From positions 9,519,501 to 9,583,500 of the forward strand of contig CM066736.1 of NCBI GenBank assembly GCA_033961575.1: a DNA stretch of 64,000 nt, given 5' to 3'. This DNA is from Aselliscus stoliczkanus. Its lineage: Eukaryota; Chordata; Mammalia; Chiroptera; Hipposideridae. The stretch's first letter is position 1. Each line of letters starts with the position of its first letter. Below are positions 42,385-54,440 of the stretch, piece after piece. Under the pieces are notes generated by a model, which worked only from the letters and a program-made list of their open reading frames with translations, was not told where the DNA came from and did no database searches. The translations under genes and the position numbers were made by a program.

Positions 42385-42610
42385 TAATGTGACATTATTA
42401 AGCACTTCTAACAACTGCCCTTTAGAAAGTACCTCTTACGTGGCAGGCCCTGTTGTAAGCCTTCTACTCGTGTATTTCTCACAAACATCTCTCACAATGT
42501 CTTATGAATTACCTACTTTCCATATGACAGGAACATCGAGGCACAGAGTTGTCACACAGCAAGGAAGAGGTGGAGCCAGGATTTGAACCCAGGTGGAGGC
42601 ACTCCTAACC
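42385..42610 (+). repeat. MIR
   Basis: 'ttacgtggcaggccctgttg', 'aacatcgaggcacagagttg' and 'agccaggatttgaacccagg' in MIR order. Confidence 0.75.
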
Positions 42611-42994
42611 ACCAGTATTCATCCCTCTGGGAGAGACACTCCCAGCTCTCTCCTGAGTCACAGGAAAGAAATTCCAGACTTACAGACCCTGGGCTGCATG
42701 TTTCTCCCTGAGGTTGCTCTGGGGACAAACAGGAAGATAGGGGGATGGGGATAAGGGGTTACATAAGGCGGTGACTTCAAAGGTGACCACCAGGGTGGTT
42801 CATAGACTTGGCTCTGGGCAGCTAGCCAGGGGGACCAATCTGCAAGCTGAGGGTTATCTACTCTCCATCTCTGACAGTATCCCCTCTCAGTGCCAGGGCT
42901 GAGCAGGCAGTGGAGGAGACTAGGGGCAGGACTGAGGCAGGAGGTCTTGAAATTGAAGGTTGGGGGAAAAAAGATCAGGTGTTAATAAGGGTAA
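42611..42994. other. Unique non-coding stretch
   Basis: Nothing recognised. Confidence 0.4.
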
Positions 42995-43160
42995 AAATAA
43001 TTGCAGCCTGTATTTATTGAGCACTTACTAGATGCTAAGCATGATGCATAGTTCTTAAGTTAACAGCACTATAGGTAGGGACTTTCAGGTTTCCCCACAT
43101 GGGAAAACTGAGGCCTGGTGAGAGGTAGAGTGTGACCTATAGTCCCATATCAAGTCAGCA
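42995..43160 (+). repeat. MIR
   Basis: 'tttattgagcacttactaga', 'acatgggaaaactgaggcct' in MIR order. Confidence 0.7.
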
Positions 43161-43289
43161 GGGAAAACAATGGTATCACCCAGTGGTCTGCGCCTGACTA
43201 TCTTCCTCCCAGACCAGAGTACTTTTCACAGTTCTGAGGGAAGAAGCAAGGGAGAGAGTGGCCTGAGAGAGCCTGAGACAGACCTTGGT

Positions 43290-43383
43290 TTTCCTTTAGA
43301 CCTGAATTTACTGTGTGACTTTGTGCAAGTCGATCAACCCCTCTGGGCTTCAGTTTCTCCAACTGCAAAATCACGGTGGTACA
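43290..43383 (+). repeat. MIR fragment
   Basis: 'actgtgtgactttgtgcaag', 'ctctgggcttcagtttctcc' match MIR. It is interrupted by the SINE that follows. Confidence 0.7.
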
Positions 43384-43399
43384 GGGGTTAGAATATTTA

Positions 43400-43512
43400 T
43401 TATTATTATTTTTTTTTTGAGGGCAGTGTCACTGGCCCTCGTATGTGGGACCCGAACCGGGGCTGCTGGCTTCCCAAGCCAGTGCTTAACCACTGCGCCA
43501 CTCGGCTGTCCC
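43400..43512 (-). mobile_element. Short SINE (type A), copy 6, antisense
   Basis: Poly(T) with ATT units, then the full head in reverse with its hairpin. Perfect 16-bp target duplication ggggttagaatattta at 43384-43399 and 43513-43528. Confidence 0.93.
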
Positions 43513-43529
43513 GGGGTTAGAATATTTAA

Positions 43530-44024
43530 TTGCTCAGTCATTGGTGATCATAATGTTCTGAGAAGCTCATGAGGCTACAGCCAAAAAGCAGATTTCAGAG
43601 CAAGTGGAAATGGTCTATAACCTTGGGGTTCTGTGAAATCAGGCTCCCCAGACATCTGGAGGGTGGGTGGCAGTGGGAGTCCCACTGGATACCAAAGAAG
43701 CACCCTTTCTTTGGAGGCATCCCAGCCCAAGGATGGATTCCATGGACTTTGACATGAGAAGTGGGTTGTAACCCCATCACTGGGGTTCCTTTGACGCCTC
43801 CTTTTTGTGGGGCCACGGAGCCCAAGGTGGGGGGCTTGAGGGTGAAGTGCTTGACGGAATATTAGGCTTGGCCTGGGGGTCTCTAAGATCCAGAAGCTTT
43901 GTCTGCTAATCCTGCATTATCCAACCAGGGCAACTTATGTGAGTACTGATCTTAGATCCACACAGACATGGCGCAGCCTACCCTTCTCCTTTGTCTTACT
44001 ATTATTTAAGAGCTATGCTTCTAG
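43530..44024. other. Unique non-coding stretch
   Basis: Nothing recognised. Confidence 0.4.
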
Positions 44025-44130
44025 CTCCTACTATGAGCCACCTGTGTTGTAATTTATAGTATAATGTCGGAGAGTCAGAGAGGTGAAGACGCTTGCCTAA
44101 GGTGTTCAGCCAGTAAAGGGCCCAAAGACA
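44025..44130 (+). repeat. MIR fragment
   Basis: 'ctcctactatgagccacctg', 'cagagaggtgaagacgcttg' in MIR order. Confidence 0.5.
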
Positions 44131-45114
44131 GAGAGGAAGATGGATAAAGAGAGTCAGGAGGCAGAGAGAGGGGTGGAGGGGTGCATGCAGAGGTAATGTG
44201 ACAGAGAGAAGAAAACTCCCCTCGCCCACCTCCCTGCCTGAAATCTGGCACCCAAAGCCAGAGTCTGAGGAAGTGGATTGTGCCTGCAAAGATGGGTATC
44301 ATTTATGCTGTAATCAATAGTTCCAGAAATGTGCCGATGAATGCTTTGGAGTTGATTTATTGAGATACTTCCGTTCCTGGTGACTCCGTAGGGGAGTGGA
44401 CCTTTTCACCTCAGTCATCATAGGCTTTACTTATCTACTGCATGAAATGGGAGAGTAAAATATGGAGGTGGCCTGGGGGCCCAGCTGGCAAGAGTGTGCC
44501 TAGGACACGTGTTGTGGGTTCCAGCCAATGCATCTACTCTGGGGGCCAGGCACCTGACTGGGGGCTTGGAGGCGTGGGGCAGACAGCGCTGGGTAAACCA
44601 TTGTCCCTCCAGTGGGAGTTAGATGAGGTCTTGGGTGTTATTTAACAGACCCAGAGAGGTGCTCTGATTTGGTCAAGCGCACTCCGATAGGGATGGGTGT
44701 CAGGCCACCAACCCCTGCCTGTAACTCACCCTTCCATAGCTGTGGGAGTTTTTTGGTGGGGAGGGGCTCGGTGAAGTGGAGGAAGTGGTGGTGGGGATGT
44801 CTCCTTAATGGCCTCAGGGGTCCTGTGGGGTGTGATCCAGCTCTGAGGCCCATCCTCGGCCTCCCTGTGCCAGGGTACCCAGGCGTGTCTGCAGTTTTTC
44901 CTCGCCAGCTTGCAGAGCCAGGGAAGAAGGAAGAGAAAGCAGGGCCTGGAGGGTGATGAGGGGGGTGGGGGGAGTGGAGGGGGAGGGAGCCGTGAACAAA
45001 GGCGCCTGCGCTGGATCAGGCAGGGTCGCTGAGTGACGATCCACAGGCCAGCCTGGTGGGGTGGGGTGGCCGTGGGGGGGAGTGGGGGAAGGAGGCACAG
45101 GGGCGGGGCGCTGG
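44131..45114. other. Unique, partly G-rich stretch
   Basis: No gene. G-run clusters at 44960-44990 and 45057-45105 could form quadruplexes. Confidence 0.4.
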
Positions 45115-45500
45115 GAGATGAGAGACCCAGAAAAGGGCTCAGAGATAGATGGAGAGAGAGGGAGAGGGAAACACTCCCAAGGAAGAGAGATGGAGGCAGG
45201 TTTAGAGGTAGAAAGATGGAAGAAGACACAGACAGACCCTGAGGAGATAAAAGATAGAGACAAGAGACTCAGGGAGAGAGAGGGAGAAATAGAGAAGAAG
45301 CATAAACCACAAGATAGGGAGAGAAAGAGAAAAATAAGAGATAATAAAGACCCAGAATTGATACCGAGACAGAAAGACATTGTATAAGGGAGAAACAGAG
45401 AGGGGGAGGGAGGGAAAGAGAGAGAGAGAGATAGAGAGGGGTAGAGAGAGACAGAGAGGCAGAGAGAGACAGAGAGAGAGAAAGAAGTGGAGAAGAGATG
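45115..45500. repeat. Purine-rich (polypurine) tract
   Basis: About 385 bp dominated by A and G on the plus strand with many GAGA words. The Ser/Leu-rich minus-strand frame across it is an artefact of composition. Confidence 0.75.
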
Positions 45501-46744
45501 GATGGATGAGATGGGAGAGCAAGTCAATGTCATTTGTACCTGACAGTGGACAGAAAACTGAATCATCGTCCATTCATTTCGGCGTCAGGGCTGGGAGTCC
45601 AGTGTATGTCGTGGGTCCTTGACCGTCCCATCCCAGTGGATCCTGGCTGGTCAGGGGACATCTGCCCTTCAGGCCTCAGCAAAAAGGACTTTGGCTGCAA
45701 TTTGCAATGGGGTTAGTTTCCTTTCCAGATAAAGTGGCTTTTGTAAGTGGTTTTTCATGACCTCCCCCATCCCATCTTCAATTTTTCAATTTCATTCTGT
45801 TAGCTCTGGAGTGGGCGCATGAGCATGCAGTGGCCCAGCTTGTCTGCAGCGGGACAGGGCCTCCAGTACACACCCACTGGGCACTCAGAGAATCCACGTC
45901 CAGCGGCAGGGACATACATGCATGCACACACGCGTGTGCACAGGGACACACAACCTCTGCCAAGGTACTAGCATCCTCACTACATGTGTATGTGCACATC
46001 CTTGTGCAACCCCCCAGACGCATGCACGCATGCACCACCGCTCACTGCAGCACACACATGTCAAAACATACGCATTCAACATTTGTTAAGCGTCTCCCAC
46101 GTGCAGAGTGCTGGGCTGGGCATTAAAGACAGAAGGAAAACCAAGAAAGCGAAGGGGTCTCTCTCAGTCTCCCCTAGAGGCTGTGGGGGCAGGGCACTCT
46201 GTGGACAGGGTGAGCAGGACGGAGGCTGTCAGGGCACTGGGCATGGGGACTGTCCCCTAGGATTCAGGGCACGGGGAGTGCCCCTCTGTCTTTGGGAATG
46301 TCCAAAGTCAGGATCTGTGGTGTGGTAGAGAGGTCCATTCCCCTACTGGGGTCAGAGCCAGGAGCACACACCTTAATGCAGGTGAGTTTGGGGTGAGCCT
46401 GGGGTGAGCTTGGGGCTCCCAGAATATAGTTTTGGTCCTTTCTTCAACCCCAAAGCTCCCCATTGATATGAGAAATCAGAGGCCTGGGGTCCTGTTCTGT
46501 CATCAAGTCTCAGAACTGTCCCCTAAATCTGTTTCTCTGGGGACACAGGCAAGGAGACTGTCTCATACTCAAAATTAGGTACTCCATCCTGTACCCCAAA
46601 GGGGATCCTATTGGGAGTGGGGAATATGCCCCAGGATCCTGGGAAGATGTGAATGTCCTCCAGCCTGGGCTGAGGGGGCTGGCAGTACCCCGTGGTTGCT
46701 TCCAGTACCAGCTGGTCTTTCCTTATTTTGTTTCAAGCTAATGA
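45501..46744. other. Unique stretch with alternating CA/TG patches
   Basis: CA/CATG-rich words are scattered between 45905 and 46075. Otherwise no gene or repeat family, apart from an L2-like phrase at 46070-46130. Confidence 0.4.
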
Positions 46745-46985
46745 TCAGAATAACGGTCCATGTTTATTGAGTGCATACCACCCATAGGGTGCTGTGTTAA
46801 GCGTTTTGCAGATCCTGCCTCGTGGAAGGCTCAAAACAACCCTGGAACGCAGTCGGAATGATGGTGAATCCCATTGTACAGAGGAAGAAACTGAGGCCGG
46901 GGGAGGTAAAGGCATTGGCTCAAAATCATAGGGCAAGAATTCACACCCCCCCGTGGGCTGACTCCAGAAGTCAAGCTTTTCACTA
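46745..46985 (+). repeat. MIR
   Basis: 'catgtttattgagtgcatac', 'ttgtacagaggaagaaactg', 'aggtaaaggcattggctcaa' in MIR order. Confidence 0.75.
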
Positions 46986-47043
46986 ACGTTCATCCTTGTA
47001 GTGAATAGTTCTGATCTCTGCAGCCTCCAAAAATGGGCAAGAT

Positions 47044-47062
47044 GTGTGTGTGTGTGTGTGTG
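47044..47062. repeat. (TG)n short array
   Basis: About nine TG units. Confidence 0.85.
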
Positions 47063-47214
47063 TACGCTCGCATGGGTGTTATCGATTCCAGGGGTCAGCC
47101 AGGAGCTGCCCCGGGATTCAAACAACAGAGGCCAGGGCCAGGGAGGACTTTCCAGGAGAGCAGCCGTTTCCTCTGACTGCGGCAGGGGCCCTGCCCAACC
47201 CCACCAGCTCATTT

Positions 47215-47345
47215 AAGTTCGGCTTTGGTCCTGCTGTGGGATTGCAGAGCAGCCGGCTCTGAGCCCAGCCTGCCTGCCATGTAACAAGATAGTTTATATT
47301 ATACCGCCGAGCAGAAATAAAACTACTGAGTCAAACATTGCAAAC
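47215..47345. promoter_or_regulatory. Candidate regulatory block
   Basis: Unique sequence with 'acaagatagtttatattata' and 'gagcagaaataaaactactg'. AT-rich words sit among GC-rich unique flanks. Composition only. Confidence 0.3.
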
Positions 47346-47962
47346 AGATGCCTCCGGCCAGAGCCCACAGTCCCGGCCAGATGCTCTTTTGAGCACCCTG
47401 GGAAGGCAGAGGCTGGGAGTCTGGTCCCCCCAGACCCTGCAGATTGGGGTTGGGGGGCTGCCACTCAACTTGGAAGTTTGGGGGCCATTAAGGAGCTTTC
47501 AGAAATGGGGGGGGGAGGAAATAAAAGAAGGAAAAGGGGCACACATATATATCTTTTTTTTCTTTTATTCTTTCCGCACACACATTCCAACCTTGCAACC
47601 TGCCAATACTCACGGCTCTTCCTTCCATGAAGAGGTGGGGCCCAGGGAACCTCCCTGAAATCTCCATTAGTTCTCCTAAAATACTCCCAAATAAACACAT
47701 TCTGAGTCGCTTAAACCCCCTCTTTAGAAGATTCTGCCTCTAAGCTTATGAGTGAATTCTCAAACTTCTGTCCTCGTGCGGTCTCTTAACTCATCTCTCC
47801 TGCCCACTCCTGAGTCTGCACTTCATCTTCTAGACTGTAGCCAGCATGACCTGTAAGCCCTGTAAAGTCATGCGTTCACTCCCACACCTTCAGGGGCTCC
47901 CCATTGCTTCTCAAAGAGTGGTGTGTGCTGTGCGAGGATCTGAGCCTCCTGGGATGGTTGTT
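47346..47962. other. Unique non-coding stretch
   Basis: Nothing firmly recognised. An L2-like phrase lies at 47860-47905 ('ggggctccccattgcttctc'). Confidence 0.4.
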
Positions 47963-47978
47963 AAAATGCAGATGTCAG

Positions 47979-48078
47979 GGGGCCGGCGAGTGGCACGGTG
48001 GTTGGGCTTGGGATGCCAGCTGCCCCGGTTCGGGTCCTACATGTGAGGGCCAGTGACACTGCCCTCAACAACAACAAA
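47979..48078 (+). mobile_element. Short SINE (type A), copy 7
   Basis: Begins gggccggcgagtggcac with a short internal deletion before 'ggcttgggatgccagctgcc'. The tail is CAACAACAAC plus A. Target duplication aaaatgcagatgtcag (47963-47978) and aaaatgcagatgccag (48079-48094), one mismatch. Confidence 0.9.
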
Positions 48079-48094
48079 AAAATGCAGATGCCAG

Positions 48095-49599
48095 GGCATC
48101 ACCCCTGAGCTACTGACTCTGCCTCTTTGGGGCCTCAGAATCTGCATTGGAAATCCTCCCCGGAAGGAGGCAAGGTGTAATTATTGTTTTTAAATGAGCA
48201 CATTGTAGAGTCCTTAGAGTGATGTCGGCGTGACAGGGTGTGCAGCACTCTTCCGTTATTTGATGGATATATAGAGCACCTACTGTACGCTGGGTACCGT
48301 GCCATGGGCTGGGTGCTGGGCTCCCACACGGACAAGGTAAAGTCCTGGCAGTTTCGTATTTCCAGTGATTTCAGAGGAGGGAGGGCTTGATGGCTGGATG
48401 TTTCAGGAAGACCTCATGGGGAGGCATCTCAGGGCTCACCTTGATGGAGCCGATTCAGGGTCGGTGCTCCAGGTGGGAGACTGGAACTGCAAAACGGCAT
48501 TGAGGGCACTGACAGTTCAGCACAGACTTTGGAGCTGGGTGAGAGAGATGAGGACCTGGGGAATCTCTGCTCTCATCCTGCATGTCTTTCCCGGACACTC
48601 AGCAGGTGGGGACCTCATCTCCTTCTCCTGGGACCCCTGGAGGTGCCTGCAGGGCTCTGAAGATGATTGTTGAATGAATGAAAGAAAGATGGTAGGAGAT
48701 GAAGAGGGAGATAAAAGACACAAAAGAGAGGAAAGAACAAAGAAGAGTGAATCATGGATACGGGAGAGGAGAAGAAGTGGGGAGCAGGCCCACTGTGTGT
48801 GTGTGTGTGTGTGTTTGTGTACAGGTGTGCAGACAGGGGTAATGCCCTAGAGAATGCTTAGGCACTGTTCTTCAAACCAAGGCATCACAGGTACGCAGAA
48901 GTGGTTCCTACCCCACCTTCCATTTTCCCCTGGAGGAGGCGGAAGGCAAGGGAGGCCGATAGAAAAAGCAGTGGGGATGGTTGGGAGTGGAGGCTGACCT
49001 GGCAGGAAGTTTTCCTAAATGTGGCCAGCCACAGAGGCTGCCAGGGAAAAGGCCGTGTGTGTGTGCGCGTGTGTGTGTGTAACAGGCAGAGACTCTCAAA
49101 GCAATCAAAATAACTCTGATTAACACTCTCTCCCACCCTCTCTCTCCCTCTCAGACCCATTTCCTCCCAGCCTCCAGCCCAGGGCAGACATGCCTGACTG
49201 TAACCCTAAGAGGCTCGGGAAGCTTGAGCAATTATTTTTACATGAAAAAAAAAAAAGTTCTCCAAGATGCGGGCGTGCTCAGGGCCTCGGCCCAGTGCTT
49301 TGAGACTTGGCGGAGGCCCTCCTCACCCCATCTCTGTGTCCTCTCCCAGCCCCCCATATGGTCTGGCCTCTATCTTCTGCCCGCCTGTGACAGACAGGCC
49401 AGGCCAGGCACCCCCAGAGACCACCCCCTCCCCAGCCGGGGGCCTGTCCCCTCTGAAACTGATCCTGGGCCTTTGGATCTAATTTGTTTCTCTGTCTGCC
49501 GGGTTTGGGGGGGGTCTTGCCTGGAGACGCGGTGGTCACAGGTGACATCAATCATGTCTGCATCTTCCCAGGGATGGGGATAGGATATCAGAGAGGTGA
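48095..49599. other. Unique stretch with minor repeats
   Basis: MIR fragment at about 48250-48310, L2-like antisense words at 48340-48430, TG arrays at 48795-48814 and 49056-49080, and an A run at 49245-49256. No gene. Confidence 0.45.
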
Positions 49600-50150
49600 C
49601 CAAGCATTTGCCACATGATTCAAATCATCTCAGCATTGATTAATTGGGTTCATCCTGAGTTTCTGAATCATAACAACTGTTTTTCTCCTTCACCTAACGT
49701 CAACAGGCCCTTAAAGGGGAAGGATCCTTTTACCCCGCTCATGGGCTACATTAAGTGGGTCAGCTCCTATTAAATGTTAAATGCTGGATGCGTTTTAGAC
49801 AAACTTGATTTGCTCAAGATACGTTTCAAAGGTTCTGGGATGATTAGGCATCTCTTTCCCTGCCTCGCCTCTTCCTCCCTGGCTTTTCCTGGGACATGTG
49901 TTGGCTTCGGCCTCTGACAGATGGGATGAGAGAATGTGGGGGCCCATGGAGAGGGACCTTTGGAGGAGAGATGAGGGGGAAAGACCCCCCCCCAACCCGG
50001 GCTGTTTAAAAGAGATACAGTTTCTGAAATGTTTAATAAGGCAGAAAACAATCTCGAATGCCAAATTTGCCTTCCAAAAACTAAATATCCGGAGTGGCTC
50101 CTGCCTTTTAGATGGAGAAGAAAATAATATTTTTTTCCAAGCCAGGGGAA
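49600..50150. promoter_or_regulatory. Candidate regulatory block (strongest)
   Basis: A 550-bp repeat-free region holding many AT-rich transcription-factor-like words: CATGATTCAAATCATC, GCATTGATTAATTGGG (PBX/homeodomain-like), CCTATTAAATGTTAAATGC, ACAAACTTGATTTGC, and AAATGTTTAATAAGGC. This density of homeodomain-like sites with no repeat is typical of conserved enhancers. Neither activity nor conservation is proven. Confidence 0.45.
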
Positions 50151-51114
50151 AAAAAAAAAAGAAAAGAAAAGCTGTTTTCTAGAGAAGAGAAATTCTGTTT
50201 CTGCACTGTATGGGCCCTGGAAACTAAATGATGGAATAGGCTTTTGGCATGGCAACAAAACGCAACTCTGATGTAAAGGTGAGAAGAGGATCAGGACAAA
50301 AAAAAAAAAAACCCACCCAAAAACCTCAGGCTGGTTTCCTACAGTTTCCTACTGTGAAAAGAGATGCTTATGTGTGTTAATTACACCAGAAAAATAAATT
50401 TTAAACGAGAAGGGAGATGTTCAGCAGGGTTTTCATCATAGTGGCTGTGTGACCTTGAACAAGTCACTGTGTTTATCTGAATCTAATTTTCTGGCTTATA
50501 ATAATAAGATAACTAAGATTCACTGGCCTATTGAGAAGTATAAACTCAAAGAAAGAAGGCGAGTGAAAGGACACCTCAAATGTTGGGTTCTTGGTAGACA
50601 ATGGATATGTAAATGTGTGTGTTGGGGGGACAGTGCTGTCACAGGGAGGAGTCTCTCCCGGGTCCTCCACGTGGGTGGATTCATTTGGTTCATAAAAGTT
50701 TCAAAATGTAGATGAACTCCAAGGTTTAGCCAAAGGGACATTTTTTTGGCTGTGGTAACTGGTGGAAAACATGACAGTTTAGAGCCAAGCTGCAAGTGTG
50801 GGCTTGGCAGCCCCAGCCATGGTGAAATAGCGACTTGGAAATTGATTAGTATGTCTGGAAGGTTCTCAGGGACAGTGGAGGCTGTTCATCCCCAAAGGGC
50901 AAAGCCCCCAGGATTCCCCATCAGCAGCGTTTGCTCTCCCAATGACATGCTCAAGTGCTTGAAATGACCTTGGTTCTCTGTGAGCCCAAACTCATTCTTA
51001 GTGATGGAAAGTGACCGAGGCTCTCAGCAACCTGAGCCACCTCTGCTAAGGTGTTCTATGGAACGATGGGGCTGTCCTGGTGCCCTGGGAGATAGAGGAG
51101 GAAGCAGACAGATC
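50151..51114. other. Unique stretch
   Basis: A-rich runs at 50149-50170 and 50298-50311, and a MIR-like phrase at 50440-50530 ('tgtgaccttgaacaagtcac'). No gene. Confidence 0.4.
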
Positions 51115-51212
51115 ACACGGAGGGAAAGAGAGGCCGAGGGAGGGAGGTGGGAGAACCCTAAGAGAAAAAGGGAGAAAGAGAGAGAGAGAAGCAGGAGAGA
51201 AAGAAGGAAACT

Positions 51213-51263
<51 letters not shown>

Positions 51264-51460
51264 AAAGGAGAACTGGACAGAGCTGAGACTGGGACAGAGA
51301 GAGAGGAAGACAGATGAAGATGGAGGCTAAGAGTGAGAGAGAATGAAAGCGACAGCAGGAGACAGAGGGAGAGAGAGAGAGAAACAGGAGGAAATAGTGC
51401 TGAGAAGAGAGGGGAAAAAAGCAGAGCGAGACAGACAGAATTACCCACACACAGAAATAC
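51115..51460. repeat. Purine-rich (polypurine) tract with (GA)n core
   Basis: About 345 bp strongly A/G on the plus strand. A perfect GA array lies at about 51217-51260. Confidence 0.75.
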
Positions 51461-52164
51461 AGAGGAAGGGAGACAGGAGAGGGGCGGAAATGCCACACAG
51501 CAACCCCCCAAAGAGGAACAGGGACACAAGCCCACTGTCATATGAGGAAAAAGACGCCAGAGTGAGAAAGAGAGAGCAAATGAGTGGGCAGATATGACAC
51601 TTGAAATGTCATGTCCTGGGCGCGTGGGTGCTCGATCCCCCAGAACGGTGGAATTCCGCATCAGCATCGCCAGGTCTTCCAAACCCCCTGCGAGCCTGGC
51701 GCCCTCCAGGTTGCTGCTGGGGATATCACAAATTAGACATCAGGGCTGCAAGGCAGGGTTCCATCAGGGGCAGGATGGACTGTGGAGGGGATCCGTTGGC
51801 AGGACTCCCAGTGGGGCCCGCAGGCTTGAATTCCAGGCCAGACCCCGGGGAAATATTCTGATGGGCAGATAGAGAACTCCAACTGCAGGCTGCCTCCTTC
51901 CCCCTCTCCTGCCCCCCCTTTCTCTTCCTCTTGCCTGTTGGTTGAAATCAGAACTGAGGGTTGTCCAATTGTTTAATTGACCTTGAGACAACAGGGCGTG
52001 CTCCTTCAAGCCCCCCCACCCCCCAGCTCTTGAGTCTCATTTCCCTTGTGTGTGAAAGAAACATTCTAGTAACAGTCGGGGGGCGGCCTGACCCAGTTGT
52101 CTGAAGACCCCACGGAAGGAAGTTATGTGCTTAGATGGCAGAGGGCCATGCTGGCTTGGAGGGA
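51461..52164. other. Unique non-coding stretch
   Basis: Nothing recognised. Purine-rich composition continues weakly to about 51590. Confidence 0.4.
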
Positions 52165-52320
52165 GACAGCCTGGGGTTGGAGTCAAACTGCATTCCCTGG
52201 AATTTAGTCTTCTCATATGTAAAACGGGGATGGTAGACATAGCTCTGGCTGTCTTAGTGTGGTCACCAGTGCTAAACAGAGCTCAGTACCTGGTCCATAG
52301 CAAGCACGGGGCATATGGCG
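52165..52320 (+). repeat. MIR
   Basis: 'gcctggggttggagtcaaac', 'tctcatatgtaaaacgggga', 'gtacctggtccatagcaagc' in MIR order. Confidence 0.6.
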
Positions 52321-52534
52321 GCTCTCAGGGTGCCTAGGAGACAGAAGCCAGATTGCTGTCCTGGACAGGGGGTAATATATGGCATCTAGCTTTGGCTGAG
52401 AATTGAATTCAACCTCAGCTGGAGAATTAGAGCATTGTGATTAGAAACAAGAAGAGAGAAGGGACAAAGCAGCCTGTCTTCAAGTGCACGATGACAGAGC
52501 ACAGACTCTCCTGGCAGCGCAGGGGGGTGGGGAA

Positions 52535-52690
52535 GGACAGGGCAGATCATATTAATAACAATAAATTATATCTGCGCTGTGATTTATGGCTCCGATGTGC
52601 TTCCCATTATGTTATCTTACAGAACCGTGGAAGGGCGCGTTCGCCTGATGATTGTCACAGCAGTTTTGGTCGCTGCTGTTCGGGGCGATG
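52535..52690. promoter_or_regulatory. Candidate regulatory block
   Basis: Unique sequence with 'attaataacaataaattata' and 'gtgatttatggctccgatg', then CpG-containing words. Composition only. Confidence 0.33.
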
Positions 52691-53429
52691 GCGTGATCCG
52701 TGTTCTTAGGGATGTAATTTCTCCTAGTTTCCAAGTTGGGGACTGAGGCACAGGGAGAGCAAGACTGGTCCAAGGAAAGGCCTGAACCAGGGTTTCCGTC
52801 CAGGTTTGGTCGTCCTGGGTCTTTTTCCGGCTGCTCCTTAGTTTCATCTCTGAGCGAGACAGCCTCCTTTCCATCCTGCCACACACTGGGGACTCTTGGT
52901 TCCTTCTTTCCTACTCTAGCTTTTTGTCAGCCCAGGGTGAAGAAGCTCTAGTATCCCTCCAGTCTGGCCCCCTGAGGCCCGCCACCTGCCTCACCAGCCA
53001 GCGTGTCATACCCTAGCTGCTACTCCCACTCGTGGGAGCTCCAAGCAAAAAAGAATCCCCACCCGCGGCTGCCCATTGCAGGATGGGCAGGGGTGACCGG
53101 AAGTGCAGTGGATCTTTCAAGTACCCGCCCTCCCACCCCCACCTTGGATGGCCTCACCTTTGTCTCTGAACCCAGCAGCGGTGTGGCTGGCATGTTCATC
53201 CTTCCCTAACCGCCCCCCGCTTCCTTCAGGAAACCCGCAGCCCACTCAGGACTGAGTTGACTTGGGGACCAGGTTCATTTAGCATTTGCAGAGTGAGCTA
53301 TTTCAAGAATGTGCAGATTCAGTCCTGGAAATGACTTGGAAGGAGACGGACTTGGCTTCTGAGCAGGAGAACAAATGAACCCCCCTATCCCTCAGGCCTC
53401 CCCCTCCACCTTCTGAGATTTCCTTTGTC
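52691..53429. other. Unique non-coding stretch
   Basis: Nothing recognised. Confidence 0.4.
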
Positions 53430-53570
53430 TCAATCCAAAATCCCCCTTTACATGATCCCGGAGGCTTCCTAATAAAATAGAACTGTAACTTTATCTAAGA
53501 CGAGTGCAGCACATGTAGAATGGATAAGGTGTAATTAATAACAGAAAATAATGTTTCCCCCCTTCTGACC
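53430..53570. promoter_or_regulatory. Candidate regulatory block
   Basis: Unique AT-rich block with 'cttcctaataaaatagaac', 'actttatctaagac' (GATA-like) and 'ggtgtaattaataacag' (homeodomain-like). Confidence 0.35.
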
Positions 53571-53621
53571 TTTCACCCCCATATAAGTGTCTTAAGTTTT
53601 ATGACAGCTAAGCACAAAATG

Positions 53622-53682
53622 AGTGTGTGCATGCATGCATGTGTGCGTGCATGTGTGTGTGTGCATGGTGCATGCATGCTCC
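53622..53682. repeat. Alternating TG/CA/TGCA tract
   Basis: About 60 bp of almost strictly alternating purine-pyrimidine with repeated TGCATGCA palindromes. Confidence 0.85.
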
Positions 53683-54289
53683 AGTGTGTGCATTTGAGCT
53701 GAGCTTACGTGGGGTTAATATGTCTACCTGTGAGTATCCACCTAGCCCTGGCTGGAATTGGTTTACGTTTCTGGGTCGACTGGCCTCTCACTGAACCCAG
53801 GCACTGCCTGAAACTGATCTGATTTCTTGAAGTGAGGATCCTGCCTAGATCGCAAAATACCCTAGATCTATTTCCATGCATGACTTTGGGCAATGCAGAA
53901 GCTGAACAGTAAACAATAAAAGGGTGGTGTGTGTGCATGGGTACACACACATGCACACAATCTTTTGGATTGTCTATTATATTTCCGAAGCCCCATGGGT
54001 GCTGGGGAGAGGGTATTGATTGTCAGTTGTGTCCATAGCAATGAGCAGGAGACCAAGAGGAACATTTCATTGGTTTTGGTGCTGTGAATTCTCAGGCACA
54101 CAGGGATCTCATTCTGGCGAATCCTCTCTTTAGCAGTTACAATTTCCCACCCCCCAGCGTGGCAGCATCCTTGCTATTTATCTAGGAGATAATGAAGGAA
54201 GTATGCTTGGGCCCATCGAGGCAGGGGCCACAGGAAAGGCTGAGGGGAGCCCCATCGCCAAGCCTTTGCAGACTGTTGTCTGCAGGCAG
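53683..54289. other. Unique non-coding stretch
   Basis: Nothing recognised apart from a short CA patch near 53940-53955. Confidence 0.4.
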
Positions 54290-54440
54290 AATTGAAGGGC
54301 ACTCAAACAATACTGTTTGTCTTAATGGTTCCACAACTAGGTTCGTTGGGAGTAATATTATCTTGCTTGAAAGGTCACTGGGCTGGCGCAAGCTATTGGT
54401 TTCTCGTGATTCATTACGTTTGATGCTCAACTTTTTGAGA
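54290..54440. promoter_or_regulatory. Candidate regulatory block
   Basis: Unique block with 'aacaatactgtttgtctta', 'gggagtaatattatcttg' and 'gattcattacgtttgatg'. No repeat homology recognised. Confidence 0.35.

Noticed and set aside
44814..45566. 250-codon minus-strand frame
   Set aside because: Composition artefact of the purine-rich tract at 45115-45500.
51158..51682. 174-codon minus-strand frame
   Set aside because: Composition artefact of the GA-rich tract.
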